Shown here piece after piece: positions 8,542 through 17,756 of a stretch of DNA of 64,000 nt. Every line of letters starts with the position of its first letter. The stretch's first letter is position 1. This stretch comes from Solirubrobacter taibaiensis (GTDB lineage Bacteria > Actinomycetota > Thermoleophilia > Solirubrobacterales > Solirubrobacteraceae). Made by a program: the position numbers and the translations under genes. The notes beneath the pieces are model-generated. The model saw only the letters and a program-made list of their open reading frames with translations. It ran no database searches and was not told the origin of the DNA. The stretch is from NCBI GenBank assembly GCA_027587225.1, contig JAPDDQ010000022.1:1-64000 (forward strand). The letters run 5' to 3'.

Positions 8542-9007
8542 CGTGGAGCCCGACACGACCGAGCGCCGGATGCGCGAAGGCTCCGGGGACCGTGCCGACC
8601 ACCTCGAAGCCCAGCCGCTCGTAGAGCTCGACGGCGGCGTGATTGGACGCAGCTACGGCGTTGAACTGCATGCCGGCGAATCGCTGCTCCGTCGCCCAAT
8701 CCAGCGCGAACCGGCACAGCGCGGTGCCGACGCCCCGCCCTCGCGCATCGGCCGCGACCATGAAGCTGGCCGTGGACACGTGCGCCCCCGGGCCGGGCCG
8801 ATTCGGGCCCATCTTCGCGGTCCCGAGCACACGATCGCCGTCGATCGCGACGATCGTCAGCCCGGGCGGCGACTCGACCCAGAGGTCGTGCGCCTGTTCG
8901 GCCGTCATGGCCGGGTCGTACGTGAAGGTGTCTGCCGCTCGCACGATGTCCCGCACGATCGGCCACGCCTGAGCCCAGTCGGACTCATCGAACTCACGGA
9001 TCTCCAT
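8522..9007 (-). CDS. GNAT-family N-acetyltransferase
   Basis: 161 aa, full length for a single GNAT domain. The acetyl-CoA loop is ARGRGVGTALCRFAL (R/Q-x-x-G-x-G/A) near residue 92; the C-terminal NHAAVELYERLGFEVVGTVP motif is also standard. Begins MEIREFDESDWAQAWPIVRDI. The substrate is unknown. It overlaps lysR tail to tail and is divergent from the DUF1254 gene with a 64-base spacer. Confidence 0.88.
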   Translation of the reverse strand: MEIREFDESDWAQAWPIVRDIVRAADTFTYDPAMTAEQAHDLWVESPPGLTIVAIDGDRVLGTAKMGPNRPGPGAHVSTASFMVAADARGRGVGTALCRFALDWATEQRFAGMQFNAVAASNHAAVELYERLGFEVVGTVPGAFAHPALGRVGLHVMYRSL

Positions 9008-9071
9008 CGCTGCCTCCGATCATCCCAGGCGGGTGAGGCCCGCTCACACGGGCCGTTGACACGGTCGGCGC

Positions 9072-10418
9072 ATGACGGCTCGGCTCGACGGTCCCACACT
9101 GCACGACGACGATCTGGCGGAACTGGCCACGGAGGCGTTCTTCTACGGCTTCCCACTGGTCTTCGATCTGCAGGAGGTCGAGCGGTTCACGCGCGCGGGG
9201 ATGGGCTCGCTCGCTTCCGCGCCGTTGAACGTGTTCTCGCACGCGACCGCATTGGCCGGTCCGAAGGACACGTTCGTGTCGATCAACAACGACACCGTCT
9301 ATTCGATCGCCAACGTCGACACGTCCGGTGGGCCGGTGCGGTTGGACGTCCCGGATGCCGGCGGCCGGTACTACGTGCTGCAGTTCGTCGACGCGTGGAC
9401 GAACAACTTCGCGTATGTCGGCCGGCGCGCGACGGGCACGGGTGCACGGTCGTTCCTGCTGGTGGGTCCGACGTGGGACGACGAGCAGCCCGACAACACC
9501 ACGCTCATCCGCTTCCCGACCGCGGTGGCCAGCATCGTGGGCCGCTGGGCCGTGGACGGCGAGGCGGACCTGCCGGCCGTGCGTGAGCTGCAACGCGGAC
9601 TGCGGCTGACGCCGAGCGGCGACGGTGTCGGGCTGCCCGTGCCGGACCCGGCCGCGGCGGTCGAGTTCTTCGAGCGCCTGCGCGTGGCCCTCCAGGCCTT
9701 CCCGCCGGCGAACCGGGACCGCGGCTACCAGCAACGTTTCGCCCCACTGGGGCTGTTCGCCTCCAGCTCGCTGTACACCGATCCGGCTTCCCCGCTCGTG
9801 TCCGCGCTGAAGGCCGGGCTCGCGGCGGGCCAACAGCGGCTGGAGGCCGCGCTGAAGGCAGGCCACAGCGCGAAGCAGAACGGGTGGGACCTGACGTACC
9901 ACGTGTTCGACTACAACCTCGACTTCTTCGAGGTCGGCGCGCTGGACGAGGAACGCTGGAAGCTGCCTGACGATCCGAAGCGCTACGTCATGCGCACCAT
10001 GGCGGCGCGCGCGGGACTGTGGGGTAACCACGGGTATGAGGCCGCGTACGCGATGGTCTACGTCGACGCCGCCGGGGACCCGCTCGAGGGCTCCCGCCGG
10101 TACGAGCTGCGGTTCGCCGTCACGCCGCCGGTCGGGGCGTTCTGGTCGGTGACGATGTACGACACGCCGGAGTTCTTCCTGATCGAGAACCCGATCGGTC
10201 GCTACTCGATCGGCGACCGCACGCCCGGCCTGCGCACGGCCGAGGATGGCTCGGTCACGATCGTGATGCAGCGCGAGGAGCCGTCCGATCCCGGCCGACG
10301 GGCGAACTGGCTGCCGACACCCGCCGGGACCTTCCGCCCGATCCTCCGCATGTATGGCCCCGAGGAGGCCGTCTTCGACGGGAGCTACGAGCTGCCGCCG
10401 ATCACCCCCGTGGGCTGA
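9072..10418 (+). CDS. DUF1254/DUF1214 domain protein
   Basis: 448 aa. The N-terminal half is a DUF1254 domain (FFYGFPLVFDLQEVERFT, INNDTVYSIANVDTSGGPV, RYYVLQFVDAWTNNFAYVG); the C-terminal part is DUF1214 (RYELRFAVTPPVGAFWSVTMYD, NPIGRYSIGDRT, NWLPTPAGTFRPILRMYGPE). The family is usually exported; here no signal peptide is visible, so the protein may be cytoplasmic, which is unusual. Its biochemical role is not established. No clear Shine-Dalgarno precedes the ATG at 9072. The stop is followed one base later by the convergent gene's stop. Confidence 0.85.
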   Translation: MTARLDGPTLHDDDLAELATEAFFYGFPLVFDLQEVERFTRAGMGSLASAPLNVFSHATALAGPKDTFVSINNDTVYSIANVDTSGGPVRLDVPDAGGRYYVLQFVDAWTNNFAYVGRRATGTGARSFLLVGPTWDDEQPDNTTLIRFPTAVASIVGRWAVDGEADLPAVRELQRGLRLTPSGDGVGLPVPDPAAAVEFFERLRVALQAFPPANRDRGYQQRFAPLGLFASSSLYTDPASPLVSALKAGLAAGQQRLEAALKAGHSAKQNGWDLTYHVFDYNLDFFEVGALDEERWKLPDDPKRYVMRTMAARAGLWGNHGYEAAYAMVYVDAAGDPLEGSRRYELRFAVTPPVGAFWSVTMYDTPEFFLIENPIGRYSIGDRTPGLRTAEDGSVTIVMQREEPSDPGRRANWLPTPAGTFRPILRMYGPEEAVFDGSYELPPITPVG

Positions 10419-10419
10419 G

Positions 10420-10887
10420 TCAGGCCGCGGGTTCGGCGTTCGGGTCGTACGTGAACGGGTCGTACGGCAGGTCGCCGTGCTCGCCGGGCGTCGAGAGGTC
10501 GTAGGTGCGCAGCTCTGCGCTTTCCTCGTCGAACGCGACGGCGCGCTCGAGCGTGAACGGCGGATGGTCGTCGGCGCTGCACAGCGCCGCGAGCTGCTGG
10601 GAGACGAGCGTCATCGCCTTCATCGTGCGTACCCGCGCGGCGAACAGGTCGCGGCCGACGTGCACGGCGTTGTCCCGTAGCGCCTCGGCGGCGACTGGGG
10701 TGACGTCGTCGATCGCGGTGATGTCGTCCTTCGCCCAGCGGGCCAGCTCGTGGGTGGTGCGGTCCAGGATCGCGATCCGCGAGTAGAAGCCGTAGAAGAG
10801 CTGGTGCAGCGCATCCGGCCGGTCGGCCTCGGGGACGGCCTCGGAGTACTCCTTGAGGCTCTCGGCCAGCGTCGGTGCTTGGGGCAT
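10420..10887 (-). CDS. Hypothetical helical protein
   Basis: 155 aa from ATG 10887 (MPQAPTLAESLKEYSEAVPEADRPDALHQL begins a helical region). The 34 further codons upstream look non-coding. I do not recognise a family. The sequence is mostly amphipathic helix (LFYGFYSRIAILDRTTHELARWAKDDI, EALRDNAVHVGRDLFAARVRTMKAM) with an acidic Pro-rich tail. No signal peptide or membrane segment. Convergent with the DUF1254 gene and divergent from the EamA transporter gene. Confidence 0.65.
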   Translation of the reverse strand: MPQAPTLAESLKEYSEAVPEADRPDALHQLFYGFYSRIAILDRTTHELARWAKDDITAIDDVTPVAAEALRDNAVHVGRDLFAARVRTMKAMTLVSQQLAALCSADDHPPFTLERAVAFDEESAELRTYDLSTPGEHGDLPYDPFTYDPNAEPAA

Positions 10888-11026
10888 CGCGTGAGCGTGG
10901 GGGTTCGGCGGCCCTACGTCAAGAAACTGGTCTGTGGTTCCAGGAACGCGCAATCTTCTTGCTTTCGGAGCGGAGAATCTTGCGTGCATCTTGAGTCCAA
11001 GGTGGACGTCAGTCAGGTGTCAGGGC

Positions 11027-11926
11027 ATGCTGACCCGAGGGGCGCTCGCCCTGCTTGCCGCCGTGGCCGTGCTGCGCGGCAGCTCCTATCTCCCCACGCA
11101 GATCGCCCGGGACGCGTTCTCGCCCGCGTTCGTCGTGGCCGTGGAGATCGTGCTGACCGTGCTGGTGGCGGGGGCGTTCGCAGCGGCGCGCGGACAGGTC
11201 CACGCCGCGCTGCGCGTGATCCAGGACCGGCCATGGCCGTCGCTCGGTCTGGCGACCGCGCTCACCGGGGCACCGCTGCTGTTCGTCGCGCTCGCGATCA
11301 CCGACGTTTCGACCGGGATGGCCGCGATCCTGGTCGCGCCCGCGCCGATCTTCGGGCTCGCGATCGGCGTGATCGTGGGCGAGCGGCTGCCGTGGTACGC
11401 CGTCGTCGGCGCGCTGGTGGGCTTCGCGGGCGTCGTGATCGCGACCGGTGGCGGGAACGCGCAGAGCGTGACGGCGGTGCTGGCGCTGTTGGCGGCGTCG
11501 GCCGGGTACGCGGCCGGGGCGCGCGCCATCCGCACGTGGTTCGCCGACGTGCGCTTCGAGGCGGTCGCGCTCGCGGCGAGCCTGCCGGTCCTGCCGCTCG
11601 CCGTGCCGCTCGGCGTCCTCGGGCTTCCGAGCGCCGCGCCGTCGGCGGGTGCCATCTCGGCCCTCACCCTGCTGGGCCTCGCGAACATCGGGCTCGGCCT
11701 GGTGGTGTGGTGCGCGCTCGTGCGCCGCGCCGGCGCCGCGACCGCGCTGCTGGTCACGTACCTGAACCCGCCCGTCGCGATGCTGCTCGCCGCCGCGCTC
11801 GCCGGCGAGGCGTTGTCGAGCGGGGAGGCGCTCGGGCTCGTCGTAGTCTTCGCGGGCATCGCCATGACCTCAGGCGCCCTCAAACTCCCCCGCCTCGCAT
11901 GGACGACCTCGACCAGCGAATCGTAG
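11027..11926 (+). CDS. EamA/DMT-family transporter
   Basis: 299 aa from ATG 11027; an upstream in-frame start adds 31 residues that do not look like protein. About ten hydrophobic segments arranged as two EamA repeats of five; the second repeat ends ATALLVTYLNPPVAMLLAAALAGEALSSGEALG, a strong DMT signature. Probably exports an amino acid or metabolite across the inner membrane. The start of the lrp gene overlaps its 3' end by 28 bp, so the two are co-transcribed, and the Lrp protein probably responds to the exported amino acid. Confidence 0.85.
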   Translation: MLTRGALALLAAVAVLRGSSYLPTQIARDAFSPAFVVAVEIVLTVLVAGAFAAARGQVHAALRVIQDRPWPSLGLATALTGAPLLFVALAITDVSTGMAAILVAPAPIFGLAIGVIVGERLPWYAVVGALVGFAGVVIATGGGNAQSVTAVLALLAASAGYAAGARAIRTWFADVRFEAVALAASLPVLPLAVPLGVLGLPSAAPSAGAISALTLLGLANIGLGLVVWCALVRRAGAATALLVTYLNPPVAMLLAAALAGEALSSGEALGLVVVFAGIAMTSGALKLPRLAWTTSTSES

Positions 11927-12324
11927 GCCTGCTCCGCGAGGACGGCCGCCAGTCGTACGCCGCGATCGGCCGCGTCGTCGGGCTCTCGACCGCCGCGGTC
12001 AAGCGCCGCGTCGAGCGGCTCGAGACCGCGGGCGTCATCCAGGGCTACGCGGCGATGGTCGACCGCGACCAGCTCGGGCTGGAGCTGCAGGCCTTCATCG
12101 ACATCCGCTTCGCGGGCACGGCGCGGATGGAGGACATCTGGAAAGCCGCGGAAGGCGCGCCGTACGTGATCGCGGCCTACGCGGTCGCGGGCGACCTGGA
12201 CGCCGTCCTGCACGTCCGGGTCCGCGACATCGTGCACCTGCAGGAGGTCCTCGCGTGGCTGCGCGGGAAGCCGGAGGTCACCGGCACGCGCACCCGGATC
12301 ATCCTCGAGGCGCGCAGCAGTTAG
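11899..12324 (+). CDS. Lrp/AsnC-family transcriptional regulator
   Basis: 141 aa from ATG 11899, inside the last codons of the EamA gene. Residues 1-60 are the Lrp HTH (MDDLDQRIVGLLREDGRQSY, AIGRVVGLSTAAVKRRVERL, GVIQGYAAMVD); residues 65-141 are the alpha/beta RAM ligand domain (AFIDIRFAG, VIAAYAVAGDLDAVLHVRVRD, GTRTRIILEA). In this family the RAM domain binds an amino acid. Coupling to the transporter suggests local feedback. Stop shares TTAG with the convergent gene. Confidence 0.88.
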   Translation: MDDLDQRIVGLLREDGRQSYAAIGRVVGLSTAAVKRRVERLETAGVIQGYAAMVDRDQLGLELQAFIDIRFAGTARMEDIWKAAEGAPYVIAAYAVAGDLDAVLHVRVRDIVHLQEVLAWLRGKPEVTGTRTRIILEARSS

Positions 12325-12782
12325 ACCCGCTTGAGGGCGCGCGCGGTGAGCGTGAAGCCGTGATCGTCCTGGTTGCGGAAGCGGAAGCCGCCACTGCTGA
12401 GCCGCTCGCCGCGGATGTCGCCCAGGATGATCGTGTCGCCGCGCTTGGCGTCGATCACGCCGCCGACGCCGCAGATCGCCTCCTTGCGGTTGCGCCCGCG
12501 CTCGCGCAGCCCGATCGCCCGCATGCCGTCGACCGTCTCCGGCGTGCCGTCGTTGCCGATGATCTCGCAGTCGGTCCTGGCGCCCCACTCGTCGGACACG
12601 CGCGGGCCGCTGCAGCGCACGCTGCCCGCGCCGCCCTTGCTGACGCCCATCACGCAGGTGATCTTCCCGTCGGTGATCGACGTGCCCTCTCCCGGCTTGA
12701 AGCGAACGGTGTCCGCCCCGGCGGGCGCGGCGAGCGCGCCGGCGCACAGGAGAGTGGACAGGACAACTGGGTACGGCCGCAT
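12321..12782 (-). CDS. Small secreted cysteine-containing protein
   Basis: 153 aa with a signal peptide (YPVVLSTLLCAGALAAPAGA, cleavage near AGA-DT). The mature part has four spaced cysteines (ITCVMG, VRCSGP, TDCEIIG, AICGVGG), suggesting two disulfides in a beta-rich extracellular domain. The general pattern of a TDGKITCVM stretch followed by RCSGPR recalls small secreted actinobacterial proteins such as DUF6636, but I would not assign it. Function unknown. Convergent with lrp. Confidence 0.65.
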   Translation of the reverse strand: MRPYPVVLSTLLCAGALAAPAGADTVRFKPGEGTSITDGKITCVMGVSKGGAGSVRCSGPRVSDEWGARTDCEIIGNDGTPETVDGMRAIGLRERGRNRKEAICGVGGVIDAKRGDTIILGDIRGERLSSGGFRFRNQDDHGFTLTARALKRV

Positions 12783-12819
12783 CCCGCCGTTCTAGCAGCG
12801 CTGGAATACTCCGGCCCGC

Positions 12820-14420
12820 GTGATCGACACCCTGATCTCGGGCGGGACGGTCGTGGATGGCACCGGTGCGGCCGCGCTCCGGGTGGACGTCGCGATCGAC
12901 GCTGGGCGGATCACGGCGGTGGGCACGGACGTCGCGTCCGGCGGTGCGCGGGCCGTGATCGACGCGACCGGGATGGTGGTCGCGCCCGGGATCGTCGACA
13001 TCCACTCGCACGCGGACTTCACGCTGCTCGTCGACGGCCGCGCGCAGTCGAGCGTGCTGACAGGCATCACGACCGTGGCCGTCGGCAACTGCGGCCACGG
13101 GCTCGCGCCCGTCGAGCCGCACGCGGTCGAGGCTGCGCGGATGACGACGTTCTGCTGTCGCAGCGCGTGGGAGCGCGTGGGCACGCCCAGCTCCTTCGAG
13201 ACGTACCTGGGCGCGCTCGAAGCGGCGCGGCCGGCCGTGAACGTCGTCCCGCTGGTGCCGCACGGGTCGCTGCGGCTCAACGTCGCCGGGTTCGAGCTGC
13301 GGGAGCTCACGCGTGTGGAGCTCGACAAGTTACGCGGGATGGTCCGCGAGGCGATGGAGGCGGCGCGGCCGGGCTCTCGACCGGGCTGGAGTACGCGCCG
13401 GGGATCGCCGCGACCACGGAGGAGCTGCAGGCGCTGTGCGAACCGGTCGGCGCGCACGGCGGGCTGTACGCCACGCACTGCCGCAACCGCGGGACCGCGA
13501 TCGTGGACGCGGCGCGCGAGGCCGCGACCGTCGCGTTCGAGAGCGGGTGCCGGCTGCAGCTCTCGCACTTCGTCCGGCGCGTCAGCTCGCCCGAGGACGG
13601 TGGAGGGCTGGAACGGGCGGCGCGGGAGACGGCGCTCGAGCACGGCGCGCTCGCCGGGCTGGCCGCCGGCTTCGACGTCTTCCCGTTCACGTTCGGGCCG
13701 ACCCCGTTGGCCGAGCTGTTGCCGCAGGCGTTGCGCGGCGCCACGCGAGAGGAGATGGCGGCGCGCCTCGCGGACGGGATCTCGATCGCGGGCACCCGGG
13801 TCGCGGCGGTGCTGGAGGGGACGGTCGGGGCGGAGATGTACGTCGCTTCCGACGGCGGCCGCAACCGGCACGTCGGGCGCTCACTCACCGAGGTGGCCGA
13901 GACGCTCGGTACCACCGTCCCGGAGGCGGCCCTGGCGCTGCTGGCCGACGCCGGGCCCGACTTCTATGACGTCGTGGTCGTGGAGCGCTGGGCACGCGAC
14001 GAGGACCTGGACCGCGCGATGCTCGACGACGCGTTCTGCCTGATGGGCGACGGCGTCACCGGCGCGCTCGACGGCCCGCTCGCCGGGCTCGCCTTCTCAC
14101 TTGCGGACTGGGGCTGGGTGACCAAGACGCTCGCGCACTACGTGCGCGACACCGGCCTGCTGTCGCTGGAGTCCGCCGTGCGACGGATGACGCTCGCGCC
14201 GGCGCGTCAACTCGGGCTCGAGGACCGCGGCGCACTGCTCCCGGGCTACGCGGCCGATGTGGTCGTCTTCGACCTGGATCGGGTCGGGACCGGGGTGATG
14301 CCGCGGCAGCTGATCGCCCGCCCGCGCGGCGTCGAGCACGTGTTGGTCAACGGCGCCGCGGTCGTGCGCGACGGGGAGCAGACGGCGGCTCGTCCCGGTG
14401 CGGTCGGTCGCGTCAACTGA
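12820..14420 (+). pseudogene. N-acyl-D-amino-acid deacylase (D-aminoacylase) family, broken by a frameshift
   Basis: The start frame (GTG 12820) gives MIDTLISGGTVVDGTGAAAL, GIVDIHSHADF with the two metal histidines and VGNCGHGLAP, then degenerates into Arg/Pro-rich nonsense after MVREAMEAA near 13360. The next part of the family (GAAGLSTGLEYAPG, THCRNRGTAIVD, LQLSHFVRR, and ALLPGYAADVVVFD near the end) continues in the -1 register to TGA 14420. Restoring one G near 13361, in a GC-rich GGCGGCGCGG run, rejoins the two halves exactly at the conserved motif. Either a recent one-base deletion or a sequencing error; otherwise the gene is complete, about 533 aa. Confidence 0.85.
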
Positions 14421-14503
14421 GATCACCGCGCCGCCTGAACGCTGACCGCTGAACGCGAGCGGGTGTCACCTGAAGACCCCCTCCGTTTGGTCGCAGCGCG
14501 CAG

Positions 14504-15631
14504 GTGGAGAGGACGCCGGGCGTGATCTCCGTCCTCGAAGCGATTCCCGCGGCCCCGCGCCGGGCCAGCGGTCAGATCCGGGTCGCCTCAGTGCCGGCCG
14601 GCCACGTCTACGTGCGGCACCTGAGCGCTCCCGACGGTGGCGACGCCGTCGTCCGCCTGCCCGACATCCCACCCGCCGACGGGTGCCGCGTACCGGGCGG
14701 ATGGTGGCCGCCGGCGATGCTCGACGCGGAGTGGATCGCGGCGCACCACGGCACGTTCGACGTCTTCCACGTGCATTTCGGGTTCGACGCGAAGACGCCC
14801 GCGGAGCTGCGCGCCATCGCGGACGCGCTGGAGCGCGCGGGCATCCCGCTCGTGGTCACGGTCCACGACCTGCGCAACCCCCACCATCCCTCGCCCGAAC
14901 TGCACGACGCGCAGCTCGGGGTGCTGATCTCCCGCGCCGCCGCCGTGCTCACGCTCACGCCCGGCGCCGCGCGCGAGATCAAGTCGCGCTGGGGCCGGGA
15001 CGCCACGGTGCTCGCCCATCCCCACGTCGTGGACTGGGACACGATGGCTCGTCCTCGCCCCGTCCACGACGGGTTCGTGGTCGGCCTGCACGCGAAAAGC
15101 GTGCGAGCGAACATGGGCATCAAGGCGGTCTCGGCCGCCCTGGTCGAGGCCGTCGGGTCGGTGCGCGGCGGGCGGCTGCAGATCAACGTCCACCATGAGG
15201 TGTTCGAGCCCGGCTCGCACTACTACGACCCGGTGATGGGCGCGTTCCTGCGGACGTTGGCCTCCGCGGTCGACATCGTCGAGCTGGTCGAGCACGAGTA
15301 CTTCAGCGACGACGAGCTGTGGGCGTACCTGGCGAGCATCGACGTGTCCGTGCTGCCGTACCGGTTCGGCACGCATTCCGGGTGGCTGGAAGCGTGCGTG
15401 GACCTCGGCACCGCGGTCATCGCCCCGAGCTGCGGGTTCTACGCCGAGCAGCAGCCGGTGTTCGAGTATCAGCACGATGAGGGCGGGCTCGATGCCCGCT
15501 CGCTCAAGGCCGCCGTGCGAGCTGCGTACTATGCGCGCCCCGGACGCCGGGCGAGCGTGGTCGAGCGGCGCGAGCAGCGGTGTGCGCTGAGCGCCGCGCA
15601 CGAAGCGGTGTACGCGCGGGTGCTGCGGTGA
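14504..15631 (+). CDS. GT-B-fold glycosyltransferase, first of four
   Basis: 375 aa from GTG 14504. A GT4-like fold: FDVFHVHFGFDAKTPAELRAIADAL, LVVTVHDLRNPHHPSPELHD in the N-terminal domain, then AAVLTLTPGAAREIKSRWG, VLAHPHVVDWDTM, and a C-terminal domain with LRTLASAVDIVELVEHEYFSDDELWAYLASIDVSVLPYRFGTHSGWLEACVDLGT. The classical EX7E motif is replaced, so donor use is uncertain. No membrane segment. It overlaps the next gene by GTGA, opening a coupled glycosyltransferase operon. Confidence 0.75.
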   Translation: MERTPGVISVLEAIPAAPRRASGQIRVASVPAGHVYVRHLSAPDGGDAVVRLPDIPPADGCRVPGGWWPPAMLDAEWIAAHHGTFDVFHVHFGFDAKTPAELRAIADALERAGIPLVVTVHDLRNPHHPSPELHDAQLGVLISRAAAVLTLTPGAAREIKSRWGRDATVLAHPHVVDWDTMARPRPVHDGFVVGLHAKSVRANMGIKAVSAALVEAVGSVRGGRLQINVHHEVFEPGSHYYDPVMGAFLRTLASAVDIVELVEHEYFSDDELWAYLASIDVSVLPYRFGTHSGWLEACVDLGTAVIAPSCGFYAEQQPVFEYQHDEGGLDARSLKAAVRAAYYARPGRRASVVERREQRCALSAAHEAVYARVLR

Positions 15632-16701
15632 GGATCGGCGTCATCGCGGCGGCCGGCTTCCCGATCGCGGAGCCGTTCGCGGGCGGGCTGGAAGCGCACG
15701 TGTGGGGCCTGGCGGAGCGACTGCGCCGCCGTGGCCACGACGTGACGCTCTTCGCCGGACCGGGATCGGACCCGCGGCTGGGCGTCGAGTGTCTCGATCT
15801 GCGTCGCCCACAGGTGAGCGCCGCGGCCCGGGCGGACGTGAGCATGTGCGCGCCGGAGTGGCTGGACGAGCATCACGCCTACCTCGATCTGATGGTCCGG
15901 CTCGCGCGCACCGGCGCCGACGAGTTCGACGTCATCCACAACCACAGCCTGCACCACCTGCCGATCGCGATGGCTTCCGCCGTCCCCGTCCCGATCGTGA
16001 CCACGCTGCACACGCCGCCGACGCCGTGGCTGGAATCCGCGATCCAGGTCGCGGGAGACGACTGCCGCGTGACGTTCGCCGCCGTCAGCGCGCACACGGC
16101 CGCCGCCTGGTCGCACCTCATCCCCGATGCGCACGTGATCCACAACGGGGTCGACGTCGATCGCTGGTGCCCCGGCCCGGGCGGCGGCCCGGCCGTGTGG
16201 TTCGGCCGGATCGTGCCGGAGAAGGGGCCGCACCTGGCGATCGACGCCGCGGTGCGCGCAGGGCAGCCGCTGCGGCTCGCCGGTCCGATCGCCGATCGCG
16301 CGTATTTCGAGCGGGAGATCGCTCCGCGGCTCGCGTTGCCGGGTGTCGAGTACGCGGGACATCTGACGCAGGCCGAGCTCGCGCGGCTCGTGGGGGAGGC
16401 ATCGGTCGCACTCGTCACGCCGTGCTGGGATGAGCCGTACGGGCTCGTCGTCGCCGAGGCGCTGGCGTGCGGGACGCCGGTGTGCGCGTTCGCGCGCGGC
16501 GCGCTGCCAGAACTGCTGGACGGCGCGTGTGGCCGCCTCGTCGAGCCCGGGGACGTCCGCGGGTTGGCGGCGGCGATCGGCGAGTGCGCCGGACTCTCGC
16601 GGACGGCGGCGCGACGGCACGCGGTGCGCGAGTGCTCGCTCGAGCACATGGTCGACCGCTACGTCGAGCTGTACGGCGCGCTCGCGCTGGCTGCGGTGTG
16701 A
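15628..16701 (+). CDS. Glycosyltransferase family 4 protein
   Basis: 357 aa from the GTG that overlaps the previous stop (GTGA, 15628-15631). N-terminus RIGVIAAAGFPIAEPFAGGLEAHVWGLAERLRRRG split across the glycine-rich acceptor-side loop; FDVIHNHSLHHLPIAMA, VTTLHTPPTPWLES; C-terminal donor domain VWFGRIVPEKGPHLAIDAA and the EX7E element in CWDEPYGLVVAEALACGTPV. A retaining nucleotide-sugar transferase acting in the cytoplasm. Couples by GTGA to the next gene as well. Confidence 0.9.
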   Translation: MRIGVIAAAGFPIAEPFAGGLEAHVWGLAERLRRRGHDVTLFAGPGSDPRLGVECLDLRRPQVSAAARADVSMCAPEWLDEHHAYLDLMVRLARTGADEFDVIHNHSLHHLPIAMASAVPVPIVTTLHTPPTPWLESAIQVAGDDCRVTFAAVSAHTAAAWSHLIPDAHVIHNGVDVDRWCPGPGGGPAVWFGRIVPEKGPHLAIDAAVRAGQPLRLAGPIADRAYFEREIAPRLALPGVEYAGHLTQAELARLVGEASVALVTPCWDEPYGLVVAEALACGTPVCAFARGALPELLDGACGRLVEPGDVRGLAAAIGECAGLSRTAARRHAVRECSLEHMVDRYVELYGALALAAV

Positions 16702-17738
16702 TCGGCTACTACGTCCACCATCAGGGCGACGGTCACGTCACCCGCGCCGCCGCGATCGCGCGGGCGCTGGGCGACGAGCCGGTCTGCGGCCTGAGCTCCC
16801 GCCCGCGTCCCTCCGACTGGCCCGGCGAGTGGCTGCAACTCGCGCGCGACGACGAAGGCCCGATCGAGGGCGAGACGGCCGACGGTGCCTTGCACTGGGC
16901 GCCGCAGGGGCACCTGGGCCTGCGCGAGCGGATGGCGCAGATCTCGGCGTGGGTGGCGACGCACGCCCCGCGCCGGTTCGTGGTCGACGTCTCGGTCGAG
17001 GTCACCGTGCTGGTGCGCGCGATGGGTGTCCCGACCGTCGTGATGGCGCTGCCGGGCGTGCGCGACGACTACGCGCACCAACTCGGCTACCGACTCGCCG
17101 ACGCGATCATCGCCCCCTGGCCGGAGTGGGCCGACGTCCTGCGCGGCGGGGCGCAGTGGCGCGCGAAGACGCACGCCGTCGGCGCGATCTCGCGCTTCGA
17201 GGGCCGCGCCGCCGTCACCGCGACGAGGACGGCGGCCGCGCCGCTCGTGCCGGCCGCGCCGCTCGTGCCGGCCGCGACGGCTGGTCGGAACGTGCTGCTC
17301 CTGTCCGGGCGGGGCGGGACGGAGCTCACGGTCGACGATCTCGCCGCCGCCCAGGCCGAGACGCCCGGCTGGACCTGGACCGTGCTCGGCCCGCCCGGCA
17401 CGCGCTGGGTCGCCGACCCGTGGCCGCTGCTGTGCGCCGCCGACGTCGTCGTCACCCACGCGGGCCAGAACGCGATCGCCGACGTGGCGGCCGCGCGCCG
17501 CCCGGCCGTGATCGTCCCGCAGCCGCGCCCGTTCGACGAGCAAGCCACGACGGCCCGCGCGCTCGACGCCGCCGGGCTCGCCGTCGTGTGCCCGGTCTGG
17601 CCTGCTGGAACCTGGGCCGAAACGCTCGAACGAGCGGTCCAGACGGGCGGTGACAGCTGGTCCCGCTGGAGCCCGCCGGGCGCCGCCAACCGCGCGGCCA
17701 CGCTGATTCGGGACCTCGCGTGCGCGCCGCGAACTTAA
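16698..17738 (+). CDS. MurG/GT28-like glycosyltransferase
   Basis: 346 aa from GTG 16698 (GTGA overlap). N-terminal HHQGDGHVTRAAAIARAL resembles the glycine-rich loop of GT28 enzymes; the C-terminal domain has LLSGRGGTELTV and HAGQNAIADVAAARRPAVIVPQPRPFDEQ, the UDP-sugar binding signature. A perfect in-frame 18-bp tandem duplication (17235-17270, AAPLVP twice) lies in the hinge between the two domains. The TAA stop is the first base triplet of the palindrome at 17736-17756. Confidence 0.82.
   Translation: MIGYYVHHQGDGHVTRAAAIARALGDEPVCGLSSRPRPSDWPGEWLQLARDDEGPIEGETADGALHWAPQGHLGLRERMAQISAWVATHAPRRFVVDVSVEVTVLVRAMGVPTVVMALPGVRDDYAHQLGYRLADAIIAPWPEWADVLRGGAQWRAKTHAVGAISRFEGRAAVTATRTAAAPLVPAAPLVPAATAGRNVLLLSGRGGTELTVDDLAAAQAETPGWTWTVLGPPGTRWVADPWPLLCAADVVVTHAGQNAIADVAAARRPAVIVPQPRPFDEQATTARALDAAGLAVVCPVWPAGTWAETLERAVQTGGDSWSRWSPPGAANRAATLIRDLACAPRT
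17235..17270 (+). repeat. 18-bp in-frame tandem duplication
   Basis: GCCGCGCCGCTCGTGCCG occurs twice without mismatch, with the first six bases of a third copy, adding six residues (AAPLVP) to the interdomain linker of the MurG-like enzyme. Likely replication slippage tolerated in a linker. Confidence 0.85.
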
Positions 17739-17756
17739 AGGGGTCTGACCCCTTTA
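17736..17756. repeat. Perfect palindrome filling the gap between two glycosyltransferase genes
   Basis: Arms TAAAGGGGTC and GACCCCTTTA around a single central T. It begins with the TAA stop of the MurG-like gene and ends with the A of the GT2 ATG, so it is the entire intergenic sequence. A second palindrome of the same design sits at 47149-47173. I read the pair as members of a dispersed REP-like element rather than as a terminator, since no T-tract follows and the downstream gene is presumably co-transcribed. Confidence 0.75.

Noticed and set aside
15628..16701. Upstream start at 15580 for the GT4 gene
   Set aside because: It would overlap the previous gene by 52 bases, while the GTGA junction gives a standard coupled start.
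17736..17756. Palindrome as a rho-independent terminator
   Set aside because: No T-tract, it sits between co-oriented and presumably co-transcribed genes, and a similar element lies inside a coding sequence at 47149.
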